Positions 8,124-15,676 of a DNA stretch of 64,000 bases are shown here, piece by piece. Below the pieces are notes generated by a model that saw only the letters and a list, made by a program, of their open reading frames with translations, searched no databases and was not told where the DNA came from. A program made the position numbers and the translations under genes. This DNA comes from Roseateles sp. XES5 (GTDB taxonomy: Bacteria; Pseudomonadota; Alphaproteobacteria; Rhizobiales; Rhizobiaceae), in contig NZ_CP084752.1 of assembly GCF_020535545.1 (NCBI RefSeq), positions 3,437,501-3,501,500 of the forward strand. The letters run 5' to 3'. Each line of letters opens with the position of its first letter. Positions within the stretch are counted from its first letter, which is position 1.

Positions 8124-8954
8124 TTAGCGCTTCAGGTGGCGCGTCAGGCGTGCTTCTAGCCAGGCCCAGAGATTGCGCAGCAGCTCCACGATGAGCAGAT
8201 AGATCAGCGCGGCCCAGAGATAGGCCTGATAGTCGAAGGTGCGCGAGAAGGCGCGACGGGTTTCGCCCATCAGGTCGAGCACCGTGACGATGGCGACAAT
8301 GGCCGAACCCTTGATCATCAGGATGATCTCGTTGCCGTAGGGACGCAGCGCCACGATGAGGGCCTGCGGCAGGATGATCTTGAAGAAGGCGACCTTCTTC
8401 GGCAGGCCGAGCGCGGCGGCGCCCTCATGCTGGCCGCGCGGCACGCTCTCGATGGCGCCGCGCAGGATTTCGGCCTGGTAGGCGGCGGTGTTGAGCGTGA
8501 AGGTCAGGAGGGCGCAGTTCCAGGCGTCGCGGAAGAACCACCACAGGCCCCAGGCCTTGAGTTCGGGCGAGAAGCTGCCGAGACCGTAATAGACGAGGAA
8601 GAGCTGCATCAGCAGCGGCGTGCCGCGGAAGAAATAGACGTAGGCATAGGCGATCCACGACAGGACCGGGTTCTTCGACATGCGCGCGAAGGCGAGCGGC
8701 AGGGAGATGAGGCCGCCGAGCACGACGGAGAGCACGACGAGCAGCAGCGTCACGCCGAGGCCGGACATGTAGCTCGGGCCGTATTTCGTGAACTTCTCCG
8801 GATCCCAGCCACCGACGATCATCAGGAAGATGCCGACGGTGAGGGCGAGCCATACGCCGAGGAAGATGTTGCCGAAGAAACGGCCGGCGGTGAAGGGCTT
8901 CGGTGGGGTCGGGGGCGGGGCCTGCGGCGGAATGAGGCTGGTGACGGCGCTCAT
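8124..8954 (-). CDS. Polar amino acid ABC transporter permease (HisM type)
   Basis: This 276-residue inner-membrane protein has a Pro-rich cytoplasmic N-terminus (PPQAPPPTPPKP), a first helix at about residues 31-49, and a HEQRo/His-Glu-Gln amino acid permease domain. The domain contains YVYFFRGTPLLMQLFLVYYG and the EAA loop EGAAALGLPKKVAFFKIILPQ, which contacts the ATPase. It is the last gene of an operon behind a HisQ-type permease (ATGA overlap) and a periplasmic binding protein. Likely substrates are basic amino acids or opine-like compounds (inference from family). No ATPase gene follows it. Confidence 0.92.
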   Translation of the reverse strand: MSAVTSLIPPQAPPPTPPKPFTAGRFFGNIFLGVWLALTVGIFLMIVGGWDPEKFTKYGPSYMSGLGVTLLLVVLSVVLGGLISLPLAFARMSKNPVLSWIAYAYVYFFRGTPLLMQLFLVYYGLGSFSPELKAWGLWWFFRDAWNCALLTFTLNTAAYQAEILRGAIESVPRGQHEGAAALGLPKKVAFFKIILPQALIVALRPYGNEIILMIKGSAIVAIVTVLDLMGETRRAFSRTFDYQAYLWAALIYLLIVELLRNLWAWLEARLTRHLKR

Positions 8955-9754
8955 CGTGCGACCTCCGAACGCTTGGCCCAGCTCTCGATGCTGGAGAAGA
9001 CCAGCGAGGAGAGGAAGGCGAGGATGAGGAAGAGCAGGCAGGCGACCGCGTAGAACTCGAAGGCTTCCTTGGTGACGCGGGCCGCGACGCTCGTCTGGCG
9101 CAGGATATCCGGCAGGCCGACGACCGAGACGAGGGCGGTGTCCTTCAGAAGCGCCATCCACAGATTGCCGAGGCCGGGCAGGGCGACGCGGATGAGCTGC
9201 GGCAGGACGATGAGCTGCATGGTGCGGCCGCGGTGAAGGCCGAGCGCATAGCCCGCCTCATACTGGCCGCGCGGAATGGCCTTGAAGGCCGAGAGCAGCA
9301 CTTCCGAACAATAGGCGGAGAAGACGACGCCGAGCGCGATCATGCCGGCGAAGAAGGCATTGATCTCCACGGTGCCTTCGTAGCCGACGGCATTCATGAA
9401 GTTCTGCACCAGGATCTGCAGGCCGTAATAGACGATGAAGAGCGTCAGCAGTTCCGGCAGGCCGCGGAAGAGCGTGGTGTAGATATTGGCGGAAAGCCGG
9501 AGCGATTTTTCCTCCGACTGCTTGGCCAGCGCGATGAAGAAACCCATCAGCAGGCCGACGGGCAGCGTTGCGATGGCAAGGCTTCCCGTGACGATGAAGC
9601 CGAAGGCGATCTCGTCGCCCCAGCCTGCGTCGCCGCAAGCCATAAGCGTATTGCTCGCGAACAGATTGAAGATGCCGACCGGCCCGCAGAAGGGATCGAT
9701 GATCCCCAGAAATGCAGATACCGCTTCGACGATGGCGGTGAAGAACCCGCTCAT
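8951..9754 (-). CDS. Polar amino acid ABC transporter permease (HisQ type)
   Basis: This 267-residue permease of the histidine/lysine-arginine-ornithine family has TTLFRGLPELLTLFIVYYGLQ (about residues 91-111) and the EAA loop YEAGYALGLHRGRTMQLIVLPQ (about 165-186). A longer than usual periplasmic N-terminal section (residues 15-45) includes two cysteines. It overlaps the HisM-type gene by 4 bases and follows the binding-protein gene after a 172-base gap with a stem-loop. It pairs with the second permease to form the channel. The missing ATPase must be supplied from elsewhere. Confidence 0.92.
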   Translation of the reverse strand: MSGFFTAIVEAVSAFLGIIDPFCGPVGIFNLFASNTLMACGDAGWGDEIAFGFIVTGSLAIATLPVGLLMGFFIALAKQSEEKSLRLSANIYTTLFRGLPELLTLFIVYYGLQILVQNFMNAVGYEGTVEINAFFAGMIALGVVFSAYCSEVLLSAFKAIPRGQYEAGYALGLHRGRTMQLIVLPQLIRVALPGLGNLWMALLKDTALVSVVGLPDILRQTSVAARVTKEAFEFYAVACLLFLILAFLSSLVFSSIESWAKRSEVAR

Positions 9755-9834
9755 GCCAGAAGAACCCCCGATGCGCGTTTCACGCTTCTTGTCAGGACGC
9801 CTTGAAGCGTCACCTTTTCTTTATGTGCAAGTTC

Positions 9835-9869
9835 TCAAACAAAAGGAGCGGGAGAGCAAGCCCTCCCGC
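9835..9869 (-). terminator. Intercistronic stem-loop with T-rich tail after the binding-protein gene
   Basis: On the minus strand, a 7-bp GC stem (GCGGGAG / CTCCCGC, 9848-9869) is followed by CTCCTTTTGTTT. It sits between the binding protein and the first permease. Such partial terminators are the usual way ABC operons make more binding protein than permease. Confidence 0.65.
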
Positions 9870-9926
9870 CCGTGCATTCTGGTGATGGGGTCAGAAAAAA
9901 CCCGCATGACACCAAAGCGCGATCGA

Positions 9927-10712
9927 TCAGTCGCCGTAGACGTCGAACGGGAAGTACTTGGCATTGATTTCCTGGTACTTGCCGTTGGCGCGGATCGCCG
10001 CGATCGCCGCGGTGAACTTGTCGGCCAGCGCGGTTTCGCCCTTGCGCACGGCAATGCCGGCGCCTTCGCCGTTGATGACCGGGTCGATCGGCAGCGTACC
10101 GAGCAGCTTGCAGCAGGCGCCGGCTTCGGTCTTCAGCCATTCGGACAGCACCACCACGTCGTCGATGGCGGCGTCGATACGGCCATTGGCGATGTCGAGC
10201 TTGTACTCGTCAGCCGTCGGATACATCTTGATGTCGGAATCCTTCATATGCGCTTCGGCATAGTTGGAGTGGGTCGTCGAACCCTGCGCGCCGAGCGACT
10301 TGCCGGCGAGCGCTTCCGGGGTGGCTTCCTTGATGTCGGAATCCTTCGGCACGATGATCGCCGGCGGCGTGTTATAGTACTTCTTGGAGAAGTCGACCTT
10401 CTCCTTGCGCTCGGCGGTGATCGACATGGAGGCGACGATGGCGTCGAACTTCTTGGCGATCAGGCCGGGAATGATGCCGTCCCAGTCCTGCGTGACGAAG
10501 GTGCACTCGGCCTTCATCTCCTCGCAGAGCGCCTTGGCGATGTCGACGTCGAAGCCGGTAAGCGTGCCGTCCGATTCGAGATTGTTGAAGGGCGGGTAGG
10601 CGCCTTCCGTGCCGATCACGATCTTCTCGCCGTCCGCCATCGCCGCGGAAGACGCGAAGAGGGCGATCACCGCGGCCGAAGCTGCGAGCGTGAAACGTTT
10701 GGAAATACGCAT
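9927..10712 (-). CDS. Periplasmic amino acid-binding protein of ABC transporter (HisJ/ArgT/OccT type)
   Basis: This 261-residue exported protein has a Sec signal peptide (about residues 1-26, ending AMA) and a family 3 solute-binding domain. Typical elements are GAYPPFNNLESDGTLTGFDVD, MSITAERKEKVDFSKKYY and GAQGSTTHSNYAE. The Tyr and Phe of AYPPF, the Ser of MSIT and the following Arg line up with ligand contacts in the lysine/arginine/ornithine and octopine binding proteins, so a basic amino acid or opine is likely. The start has GAGGACC upstream. It leads the operon with two permeases and is likely the most highly expressed member. A 22-bp palindrome lies in its leader. Confidence 0.92.
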   Translation of the reverse strand: MRISKRFTLAASAAVIALFASSAAMADGEKIVIGTEGAYPPFNNLESDGTLTGFDVDIAKALCEEMKAECTFVTQDWDGIIPGLIAKKFDAIVASMSITAERKEKVDFSKKYYNTPPAIIVPKDSDIKEATPEALAGKSLGAQGSTTHSNYAEAHMKDSDIKMYPTADEYKLDIANGRIDAAIDDVVVLSEWLKTEAGACCKLLGTLPIDPVINGEGAGIAVRKGETALADKFTAAIAAIRANGKYQEINAKYFPFDVYGD

Positions 10713-10769
10713 TTTGGTCCTCTCAGTTGAAGGCTCACCGGTTTTTATTCTTGTCCGGGCCTTGATGGG

Positions 10770-10791
10770 AAGCGGGCAGGCCTGCCCGCTT
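10770..10791. promoter_or_regulatory. Perfect 22-bp palindrome upstream of the binding-protein gene
   Basis: An uninterrupted dyad (AAGCGGGCAGG followed by its exact complement) lies 57 bases upstream of the binding-protein ATG. It could be an operator or a leader-RNA hairpin. No T run follows it, and no protein site is known to me with this sequence. Confidence 0.45.
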
Positions 10792-10929
10792 GGGTTGGAT
10801 AATCGACCCGTTTCCGCCAAAAAATCAACTGCTTTTCCGCCGTCATTCCGCCCCGTTTCCCCGACAATTTCCTTACCGCCCCTAGCCAAGGTGGGGGCGC
10901 GACCTATCTCGTCGGTCGACAGGAGGCCG

Positions 10930-10948
10930 TTCAGCCGGCATTCAGCCG
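10930..10948. promoter_or_regulatory. TTCAGCCG direct repeat, 11-bp period, in the OmpA/ABC divergent region
   Basis: Two TTCAGCCG copies start at 10930 and 10941, one helical turn apart, in the 339-base region between the divergent binding-protein and OmpA-family genes. This spacing suits a dimeric regulator bound on one DNA face, but no regulator can be named. Apart from this and the palindrome at 10770, I see nothing firm in the region. Confidence 0.3.
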
Positions 10949-11051
10949 AATGTGGCTAGGCCTTAGAAGGAAGACGAAGGATTCGCCGGCGGGCGTCAGA
11001 ACCGGCCGGCAACTCTCGATGCAACAGACGGGACACCGTGAGGACAAAACG

Positions 11052-13100
11052 ATGACTTTCCGCTCCAAACTTTTTGCAACCGTGGCGCTCCCGGTGCTGT
11101 CGGCCTCGCTGGTCGCGACACCCTCGCTCGCCGATGCGCTGATGCAGCCGTTCGAGGTTGCGCAGGAAAGCTCCGACCAGGGCCAGCCGAGCGAAGAGGA
11201 ACTCCTTCTCCTGCAACAGCAGCAGGAAGAGCAGCGCCGCGCGGCCGAGGAAGAAGCCCAGCGCGCCGCCGAAGAGCAGCAGCGTCAGGCGGAAGAGCAG
11301 CAGCGTGCTGCCGAGGAGCAGCGCCAGGCCGAAGAGCAGCAGCGCCAGGCGGAAGAACAGCAGAAGGCTGCCGAAGAACAGAAGGCTGCCGAGGAGCAGA
11401 AGGCGGCCGAAGAACAGCTTCTGCTGCAACAGCAGCAACAGGCCGAAGAGCAGAAGGCTGCGGAAGAGCAGCAGCGCCAGGCGGAAGAACAGCAGAAGGC
11501 AGCCGACGAGCAGAAGGCCGCCGAAGAGCAGAGGGCTGCCGAGGAACAGAAGGCCGCCGACGAACAGAAGGCTGCTGAAGAACAGAAGGCCGCCGACGAG
11601 CAGAAGGCTGCCGAAGAACAGTTGCTCCTGCAACAGCAGCAGACCGAGGAACAGCAGGCAGAGCAGCCCGCCAAGGGTGGCCAGTTGCCGGCCGAGGGGG
11701 AGATGCCGTCGACGGAAACCGGCGAACAGCAGCCTGCGACGGAAACCGGCACGGAGCAGCAGCCCGCCACGGCCGAAACCGGCGAGACGCCCCTCGTCGA
11801 GCCGGTGCCGGAAGTCGTCGACACGCAGACCGAGGAGCAGAAGCAGGAAATCGCCGCCGATCCGGGCCAGACCGATGAAACGGTCGTTCTGCCGGTCGAA
11901 AACGGTGCGGCCGTGCTCGACAGCGACAAGGACGCCGACAATCTCGGCGGCCAGACGAGCCGCGAGCAGCGTCGCAAGAAGCGCGAGGAACTGCGCGCCG
12001 AGGAAGAGGCCGCTCCGCTGCCGGAATCGGACGTTTCCGCCCAGGCCGCGATCTCCGAAGAGGTGCGCGAAGCCGTGCCGCAGAAGATCGAGGCCGCGAT
12101 CAAGGAAGAGGGCGAGCGTCTCGACGCCGCGCCGGTCTTCGAGGTGCCGCAGACGACCAACATCGTCAACAACACCGTGATCAACAACACGATCATCAAC
12201 AACAACACGGTCAACAACACCGTGAACAACAACGTCACCGAAGTGAACGTCATCGAGAAGATCGACAACCGCACGGTCATCGAGGTCGGCAACCAGCTCG
12301 TCGTGCGTGGCGACGACCGGCCGCGCCTGCGCCGCGATTCGGAAGAGGTCTACTACGACAACCTTGCCCGCGGCCGCGTGCGTGAGACGATCGTGCGTCC
12401 CGGCGGCGTGCAGATCGTGACGATCTACGACCGCTACGGCGACATCATCCAGCGTTCGCGCGTCGGCCGCGACGGGCGGGAATACATCATCGCCTATGCG
12501 CCGGAACGGGAAGACGACTCGCCGCGTCCCGACTTCGTTGACGTCGGCTACGAACTGCCGCCGATGCGCCTGCGCATCCCGGTCAGCGACTATATCGTCG
12601 ACACGTCGAGCGATCCGGACCGCGACTATTACGAGTTCCTCTCCGAGCCGCCGGTCGAGCGTGTGGAACGCGTCTATACGATGGACGAGGTGAAGCACTC
12701 CGCGCGTCTGCGTGACAAGGTGCGCCGCATCGACCTCGACACGGTGACCTTCGCCACCGGCAGCGCCGAAGTGCCGATGTCGCAGGCCCGCACGCTGCGC
12801 AAGGTCGCCGACGCCATGGAGAAGGTGCTGGACAAGGATCCGGGCGAGACCTTCCTGATCGAAGGCCATACGGATGCCGTCGGTTCGGACAAGTCCAACC
12901 TCGTTCTGTCCGACCAGCGCGCCGAGTCGGTCGCCAACCTGCTGACCGAGGTCTACGGCATTCCGCCGGAAAACCTGCAGACGCAGGGCTATGGCGAGCG
13001 CTTCCTCAAGGTTCGCACCCAGTCCGCCGAACAGCAGAACCGCCGCGTCACCATTCGCCGCGTGACGACGCTGGTTCGCCCGGTCGCCAGCGCGAACTGA
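11052..13100 (+). CDS. OmpA-family peptidoglycan-binding outer membrane protein with long Glu/Gln/Ala repeat
   Basis: This 682-residue exported protein has a signal peptide (about 1-28). A low-complexity stretch rich in E, Q, A and K (about residues 47-205) is built from AAEEQ, QAEEQ and KAAEEQ units with three LLLQQQQ interruptions. An acidic Thr/Pro linker follows (about 206-330). An Asn-rich alternating segment (about 370-405, NNTVINNTIINNNTVNN) comes next, then a basic middle domain and a C-terminal OmpA domain (about 545-675). The OmpA part keeps FATGSAEV, GHTDAVGSDKSNLVLSDQRA and RRVTIRR, the Asp/Arg set that binds diaminopimelate in peptidoglycan. No N-terminal beta-barrel is visible. 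The repeat is likely coiled coil and may vary in length between strains. ATG 11052 is chosen because it gives the signal peptide; GTGAGGAC precedes it. Confidence 0.88.
   Translation: MTFRSKLFATVALPVLSASLVATPSLADALMQPFEVAQESSDQGQPSEEELLLLQQQQEEQRRAAEEEAQRAAEEQQRQAEEQQRAAEEQRQAEEQQRQAEEQQKAAEEQKAAEEQKAAEEQLLLQQQQQAEEQKAAEEQQRQAEEQQKAADEQKAAEEQRAAEEQKAADEQKAAEEQKAADEQKAAEEQLLLQQQQTEEQQAEQPAKGGQLPAEGEMPSTETGEQQPATETGTEQQPATAETGETPLVEPVPEVVDTQTEEQKQEIAADPGQTDETVVLPVENGAAVLDSDKDADNLGGQTSREQRRKKREELRAEEEAAPLPESDVSAQAAISEEVREAVPQKIEAAIKEEGERLDAAPVFEVPQTTNIVNNTVINNTIINNNTVNNTVNNNVTEVNVIEKIDNRTVIEVGNQLVVRGDDRPRLRRDSEEVYYDNLARGRVRETIVRPGGVQIVTIYDRYGDIIQRSRVGRDGREYIIAYAPEREDDSPRPDFVDVGYELPPMRLRIPVSDYIVDTSSDPDRDYYEFLSEPPVERVERVYTMDEVKHSARLRDKVRRIDLDTVTFATGSAEVPMSQARTLRKVADAMEKVLDKDPGETFLIEGHTDAVGSDKSNLVLSDQRAESVANLLTEVYGIPPENLQTQGYGERFLKVRTQSAEQQNRRVTIRRVTTLVRPVASAN
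11187..11660 (+). repeat. Coding low-complexity repeat (AAEEQ/QAEEQ units)
   Basis: About 470 bases of imperfect short repeats made mostly of GCC, GCT, GAA, GAG, CAG and AAG codons encode the Glu/Gln/Ala tract of the OmpA-family protein. Repeated nucleotide blocks (for example GCCGAAGAGCAGCAGCGCCA) make the tract prone to slippage and to collapse in short-read assembly. Confidence 0.9.
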
Positions 13101-13119
13101 TCGGACTGACGTGAAAGCG

Positions 13120-13149
13120 AAAGGCCGCGGGAGCGATCCCGCGGCCTTT
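13120..13149 (+). terminator. Intrinsic terminator after the OmpA-family gene
   Basis: A 13-bp perfect stem (AAAGGCCGCGGGA and its complement) with a GCGA loop ends in TTTC, 19 bases after the OmpA-family stop codon. The A-rich left arm gives it some bidirectional character, so it may also end mobB transcripts arriving from the other side. Confidence 0.85.
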
Positions 13150-13181
13150 CTGCGTTCCGGTGGCGCGTTGTCGCGGCGTCT

Positions 13182-13700
13182 TCAGGCCGGCTTTGCAAGG
13201 TCCGTCACGGCAACAACGAAATCGGCGATGGCGGCGGTGTCGTCGAGGTCGAAGACGGGCAGCGTCGTGTCCGTGACCGCATGGTCGGCGGCGATGGCGG
13301 CGATATGCGGATCTTCCGGGGCGAGCGGCGTGCGATTGGCGGCGTCCCGCCGGCGGGCCTCGATCTTCGGGATCGGTTCGCGCTTGTAACCCTCGATCAG
13401 GACGAGGTCGCACGGGGCGAGGCGGGCAAGGATTTCCTCGAAGGAGGGTTCGGGCGCACCGCGCAGCTCGTGCATGATGGCGTAGCGCGTGCCGGAGACG
13501 ATGGTGACTTCATGCGCGCCGGCCTGGCGATGGCGATAGCTGTCGGCGCCGACCTTGTCGATGTCGAAATCGTGGTGCGCGTGCTTGATGGTCGAGACGC
13601 GGTAGCCGCGCGCCACCAGTTCGGCAACGAGGCGGACGGCAAGGCCCGTCTTGCCGGAATTCTTCCAGCCGGCAATGCCGAAGATCTTCGGTCGCGTCAT
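13182..13700 (-). CDS. mobB: Molybdopterin-guanine dinucleotide biosynthesis adaptor protein
   Basis: This 172-residue P-loop GTPase-like protein starts GIAGWKNSGKTGLAVRLVAEL, which contains Walker A (GWKNSGKT). STIKHAHHDFDIDKVGADSYRHRQAGA follows as in MobB, then DLVLIEGYKREPIPKIE. MobB helps MobA attach GMP to molybdopterin when maturing bis-MGD enzymes. Its ATG overlaps the stop of mobA (ATGA), so both are one unit. The upstream mobA carries a frameshift as sequenced; mobB itself is intact. Confidence 0.93.
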   Translation of the reverse strand: MTRPKIFGIAGWKNSGKTGLAVRLVAELVARGYRVSTIKHAHHDFDIDKVGADSYRHRQAGAHEVTIVSGTRYAIMHELRGAPEPSFEEILARLAPCDLVLIEGYKREPIPKIEARRRDAANRTPLAPEDPHIAAIAADHAVTDTTLPVFDLDDTAAIADFVVAVTDLAKPA

Positions 13701-14331
13701 CGTTCGAGTATCCAGAGCCAGTTTTCCGCCGCGGCGAGATCGTCGGGCGTGTTGATGTTGAAGAAGGGATCGAAGGCGCCGCGCGGCGTCTCGATTGTCG
13801 GGAAGGAGACCTCCCGGGCCCGGTGGCGCTCGAGATAACTGCGCACGCGCAGCGCCCCCCGCCGGCAAGCCACGCCGACAGGTCCTCGAAAAGTGCGACG
13901 GGCCAGAGGGCGAAGACGGGATGGGGGCTGCCGGCCGACCGGGCCGTCGCGATGCGCTCCGGTCCATCGGCGGCATAGGCGAGGCGGGCGACGAGGTCGG
14001 ACGGGAAGAAGGGGCTGTCCGTCGGCACGGTCGCGACATGGCGTGCGCCGGGATGGTGGCGCCGTGCATGATCGAGCGCCGCGAGCACGCCGCCGAGCGG
14101 GCCGGAGCGGCTGGCGTCGAGATCGGCAAAGACGGGCAATTCCGCGCCCGGCTCGAAGAGCACCGGGCCGTTGGCATTGACGGCGAGGGTCGAGACCTGC
14201 GGCTGCAGGCGCTTGATGGCGCGATCGAGGAGCGAGAGGCCGCCAAGCCGCAGGCGCGCCTTGTCCTGCCCCATGCGGGACGACAGGCCGCCCGCAAGAA
14301 TTACGCCCGGTATCGCCTCCATCGGTGCCAT
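13697..14331 (-). pseudogene. mobA: Molybdenum cofactor guanylyltransferase, frameshifted as sequenced
   Basis: MobA joins GMP to molybdopterin to form the MGD cofactor. The N-terminal part is clear: GVILAGGLSSRMGQDKARLRLGG (nucleotide-binding loop; residues 9-31 from ATG 14331), DLDASRSGPLGGVLAALD and TVPTDSPFFP (metal-binding Asp). After AWLAGGG near residue 158 the frame is lost. The rest, ALRVRSYLERHRAREVSFP through FNINTPDDLAAAENW, continues in another frame to a stop at 13697. The switch lies at a run of six C (13855-13860, G on the coding strand); one more G would give a continuous 211-residue protein of normal length. This is either a real mutation or a homopolymer sequencing error. 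The last 4 bases overlap mobB. I see no programmed-frameshift signals such as a strong stimulatory stem. Confidence 0.85.
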
Positions 14332-14398
14332 CGCTCCTTTCCCCCTGAACCTCCACCGATCTAGTCGGTGCCGCCGGTGGCTGCAAGTGTCGAGGGTG

Positions 14399-15304
14399 TC
14401 ACGGGGATTCGGGTGTCGATCCCTGCGCCAGGGTCTTCGCCCGGCGGCGGTTCTCGCGGTAGAAGGTATAGAGGCCGGAGGCGACGATGATCGCGACGCC
14501 GACCGTCATCCAGAGATCGGGCACCTCGCCGAAGAACAGGAAGCCGATGGCGATGGCCCAGATGAGGCTGGTGTAGCGGAAGGGCGCGACGAAGGAGATT
14601 TCGCCGGCGCGCATGGCGTTGACGATGGTCTGGTAGCCGACGAGCAGCAGGACGCTCGCCCCGGCGAGCCGGGCCAGCACATCCGGCGACATGGGCTGCC
14701 AGCCGCCCATCGGTCCGGTCAGCACACCGCCGACGAGGGTGATGGCGAGCGCCGTGACCGCGCTGATGAAGATGGAGGGAATGTCGCCGGGGATCTTGCG
14801 CGTGGACAGGTCGCGCGCCGCCGCGCCGACGACCGAGGCGATGACATAGAGCGCCGCCAGCGAAAACCCGTCCGGCCCCGGGCGGATGACGATCAGCACG
14901 CCGGCAAAGCCCGCGGCAATGGCAAGCCAGCGCCGCCAGCCCACCTGTTCGCCGAGGAAAAGGGCGGCGCCCAGCGTGACGGCGAGCGGCAGGGACTGCA
15001 GGATGGCGGCGGTGTTGGCGAGCGGCATGGCGCCGAGGGCGGATATATAGGCGAGCGAAGCGAGGATTTCGGCCGAAAGGCGCAGCGCCACCGCCGGCTG
15101 CAACACGATCCGCCACGAACCGAGCGCGCCCATGCTCCTGGCGATGGCGAGCACCAGCACGCTCGTCATCAATCCGCGCACGAAAAGGATCTGCCCGGTG
15201 TTCATGGCATGGGTGACGGATTTGACGAGGGCGTCGTTGCAGGTGAAGGCCGCCATGGCGATGACCATGAAAAGCGCGCCCCTGGCATTTCCGGAGGAGT
15301 TCAT
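14399..15304 (-). CDS. EamA/DMT-family transporter
   Basis: This 301-residue protein has about ten hydrophobic helices arranged as two EamA halves. The first half begins GALFMVIAMAAFTCNDALVKS and contains MPLANTAAILQSLPLAVTLGAALFLGE; the second contains FVAPFRYTSLIWAIAIGFLFFGEVPD. DMT exporters move small metabolites such as amino acids out of the cell, or take up S-adenosylmethionine in some branches; the substrate is not evident. Start ATG 15304 is used; an in-frame ATG at 15337 would add 11 residues, and neither has a strong ribosome site. It stands alone, 67 bases downstream of the mobA start on the same strand. Confidence 0.87.
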   Translation of the reverse strand: MNSSGNARGALFMVIAMAAFTCNDALVKSVTHAMNTGQILFVRGLMTSVLVLAIARSMGALGSWRIVLQPAVALRLSAEILASLAYISALGAMPLANTAAILQSLPLAVTLGAALFLGEQVGWRRWLAIAAGFAGVLIVIRPGPDGFSLAALYVIASVVGAAARDLSTRKIPGDIPSIFISAVTALAITLVGGVLTGPMGGWQPMSPDVLARLAGASVLLLVGYQTIVNAMRAGEISFVAPFRYTSLIWAIAIGFLFFGEVPDLWMTVGVAIIVASGLYTFYRENRRRAKTLAQGSTPESP

Positions 15305-15337
15305 GCGGATGATTCCAAGCGTTCGTACCTCTCTCAT

Positions 15338-15676
15338 AGGCCCAATGGGCGGCGCTTGCCATCAGGGCCGCCGGCGGAACAATCGGGGTGGTTGGGAAAG
15401 CGGGGCCGGAATTTCGGCGCGGTGCATGAAGCGCCCGGCCCAAGGGCTTGAATTGCTGCCGTTTCGCCGAAGGGTTTCATTAAGCTTCCGCACCTATCGT
15501 TGCGTCATCCCATTGAGCGATCGCATGATGCGACGGGTGAGGGCGCGCCGCCTGGTGGAAGATCGGCCGAAGCCCCGACAGCAAACACGGCCGCGCTCGT
15601 ATGACGAGCCTTTCGCGGCCGCTTCGGCTTTGAGACACCCGGGGGAGCTTGGTCGTCACAAAACGTCGGGGAACCC
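15338..15676. other. 339-base intergenic region between a DMT exporter and a chemoreceptor
   Basis: The two flanking genes are divergent, so promoters for both are expected here. I see no convincing ORF, RNA gene or strong dyad. The ribosome site GGGGAACCC directly precedes the chemoreceptor ATG. Confidence 0.4.

Noticed and set aside
11187..11660. Repeat tract considered as a possible CRISPR or non-coding satellite
   Set aside because: The units are imperfect, have no spacers and keep one open frame with a signal peptide before and an OmpA domain after.
10956..12869. 637-codon open frame antisense to the OmpA-family gene
   Set aside because: It is a shadow of the Glu/Gln-rich coding strand: its Leu/Phe-rich product mirrors the CAG/GAA codons, and there is no ribosome site.
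13697..14331. Programmed frameshift in mobA
   Set aside because: The G tract is short, no stimulatory structure is evident, and MobA needs the C-terminal part in every known case; a mutation or error is simpler.
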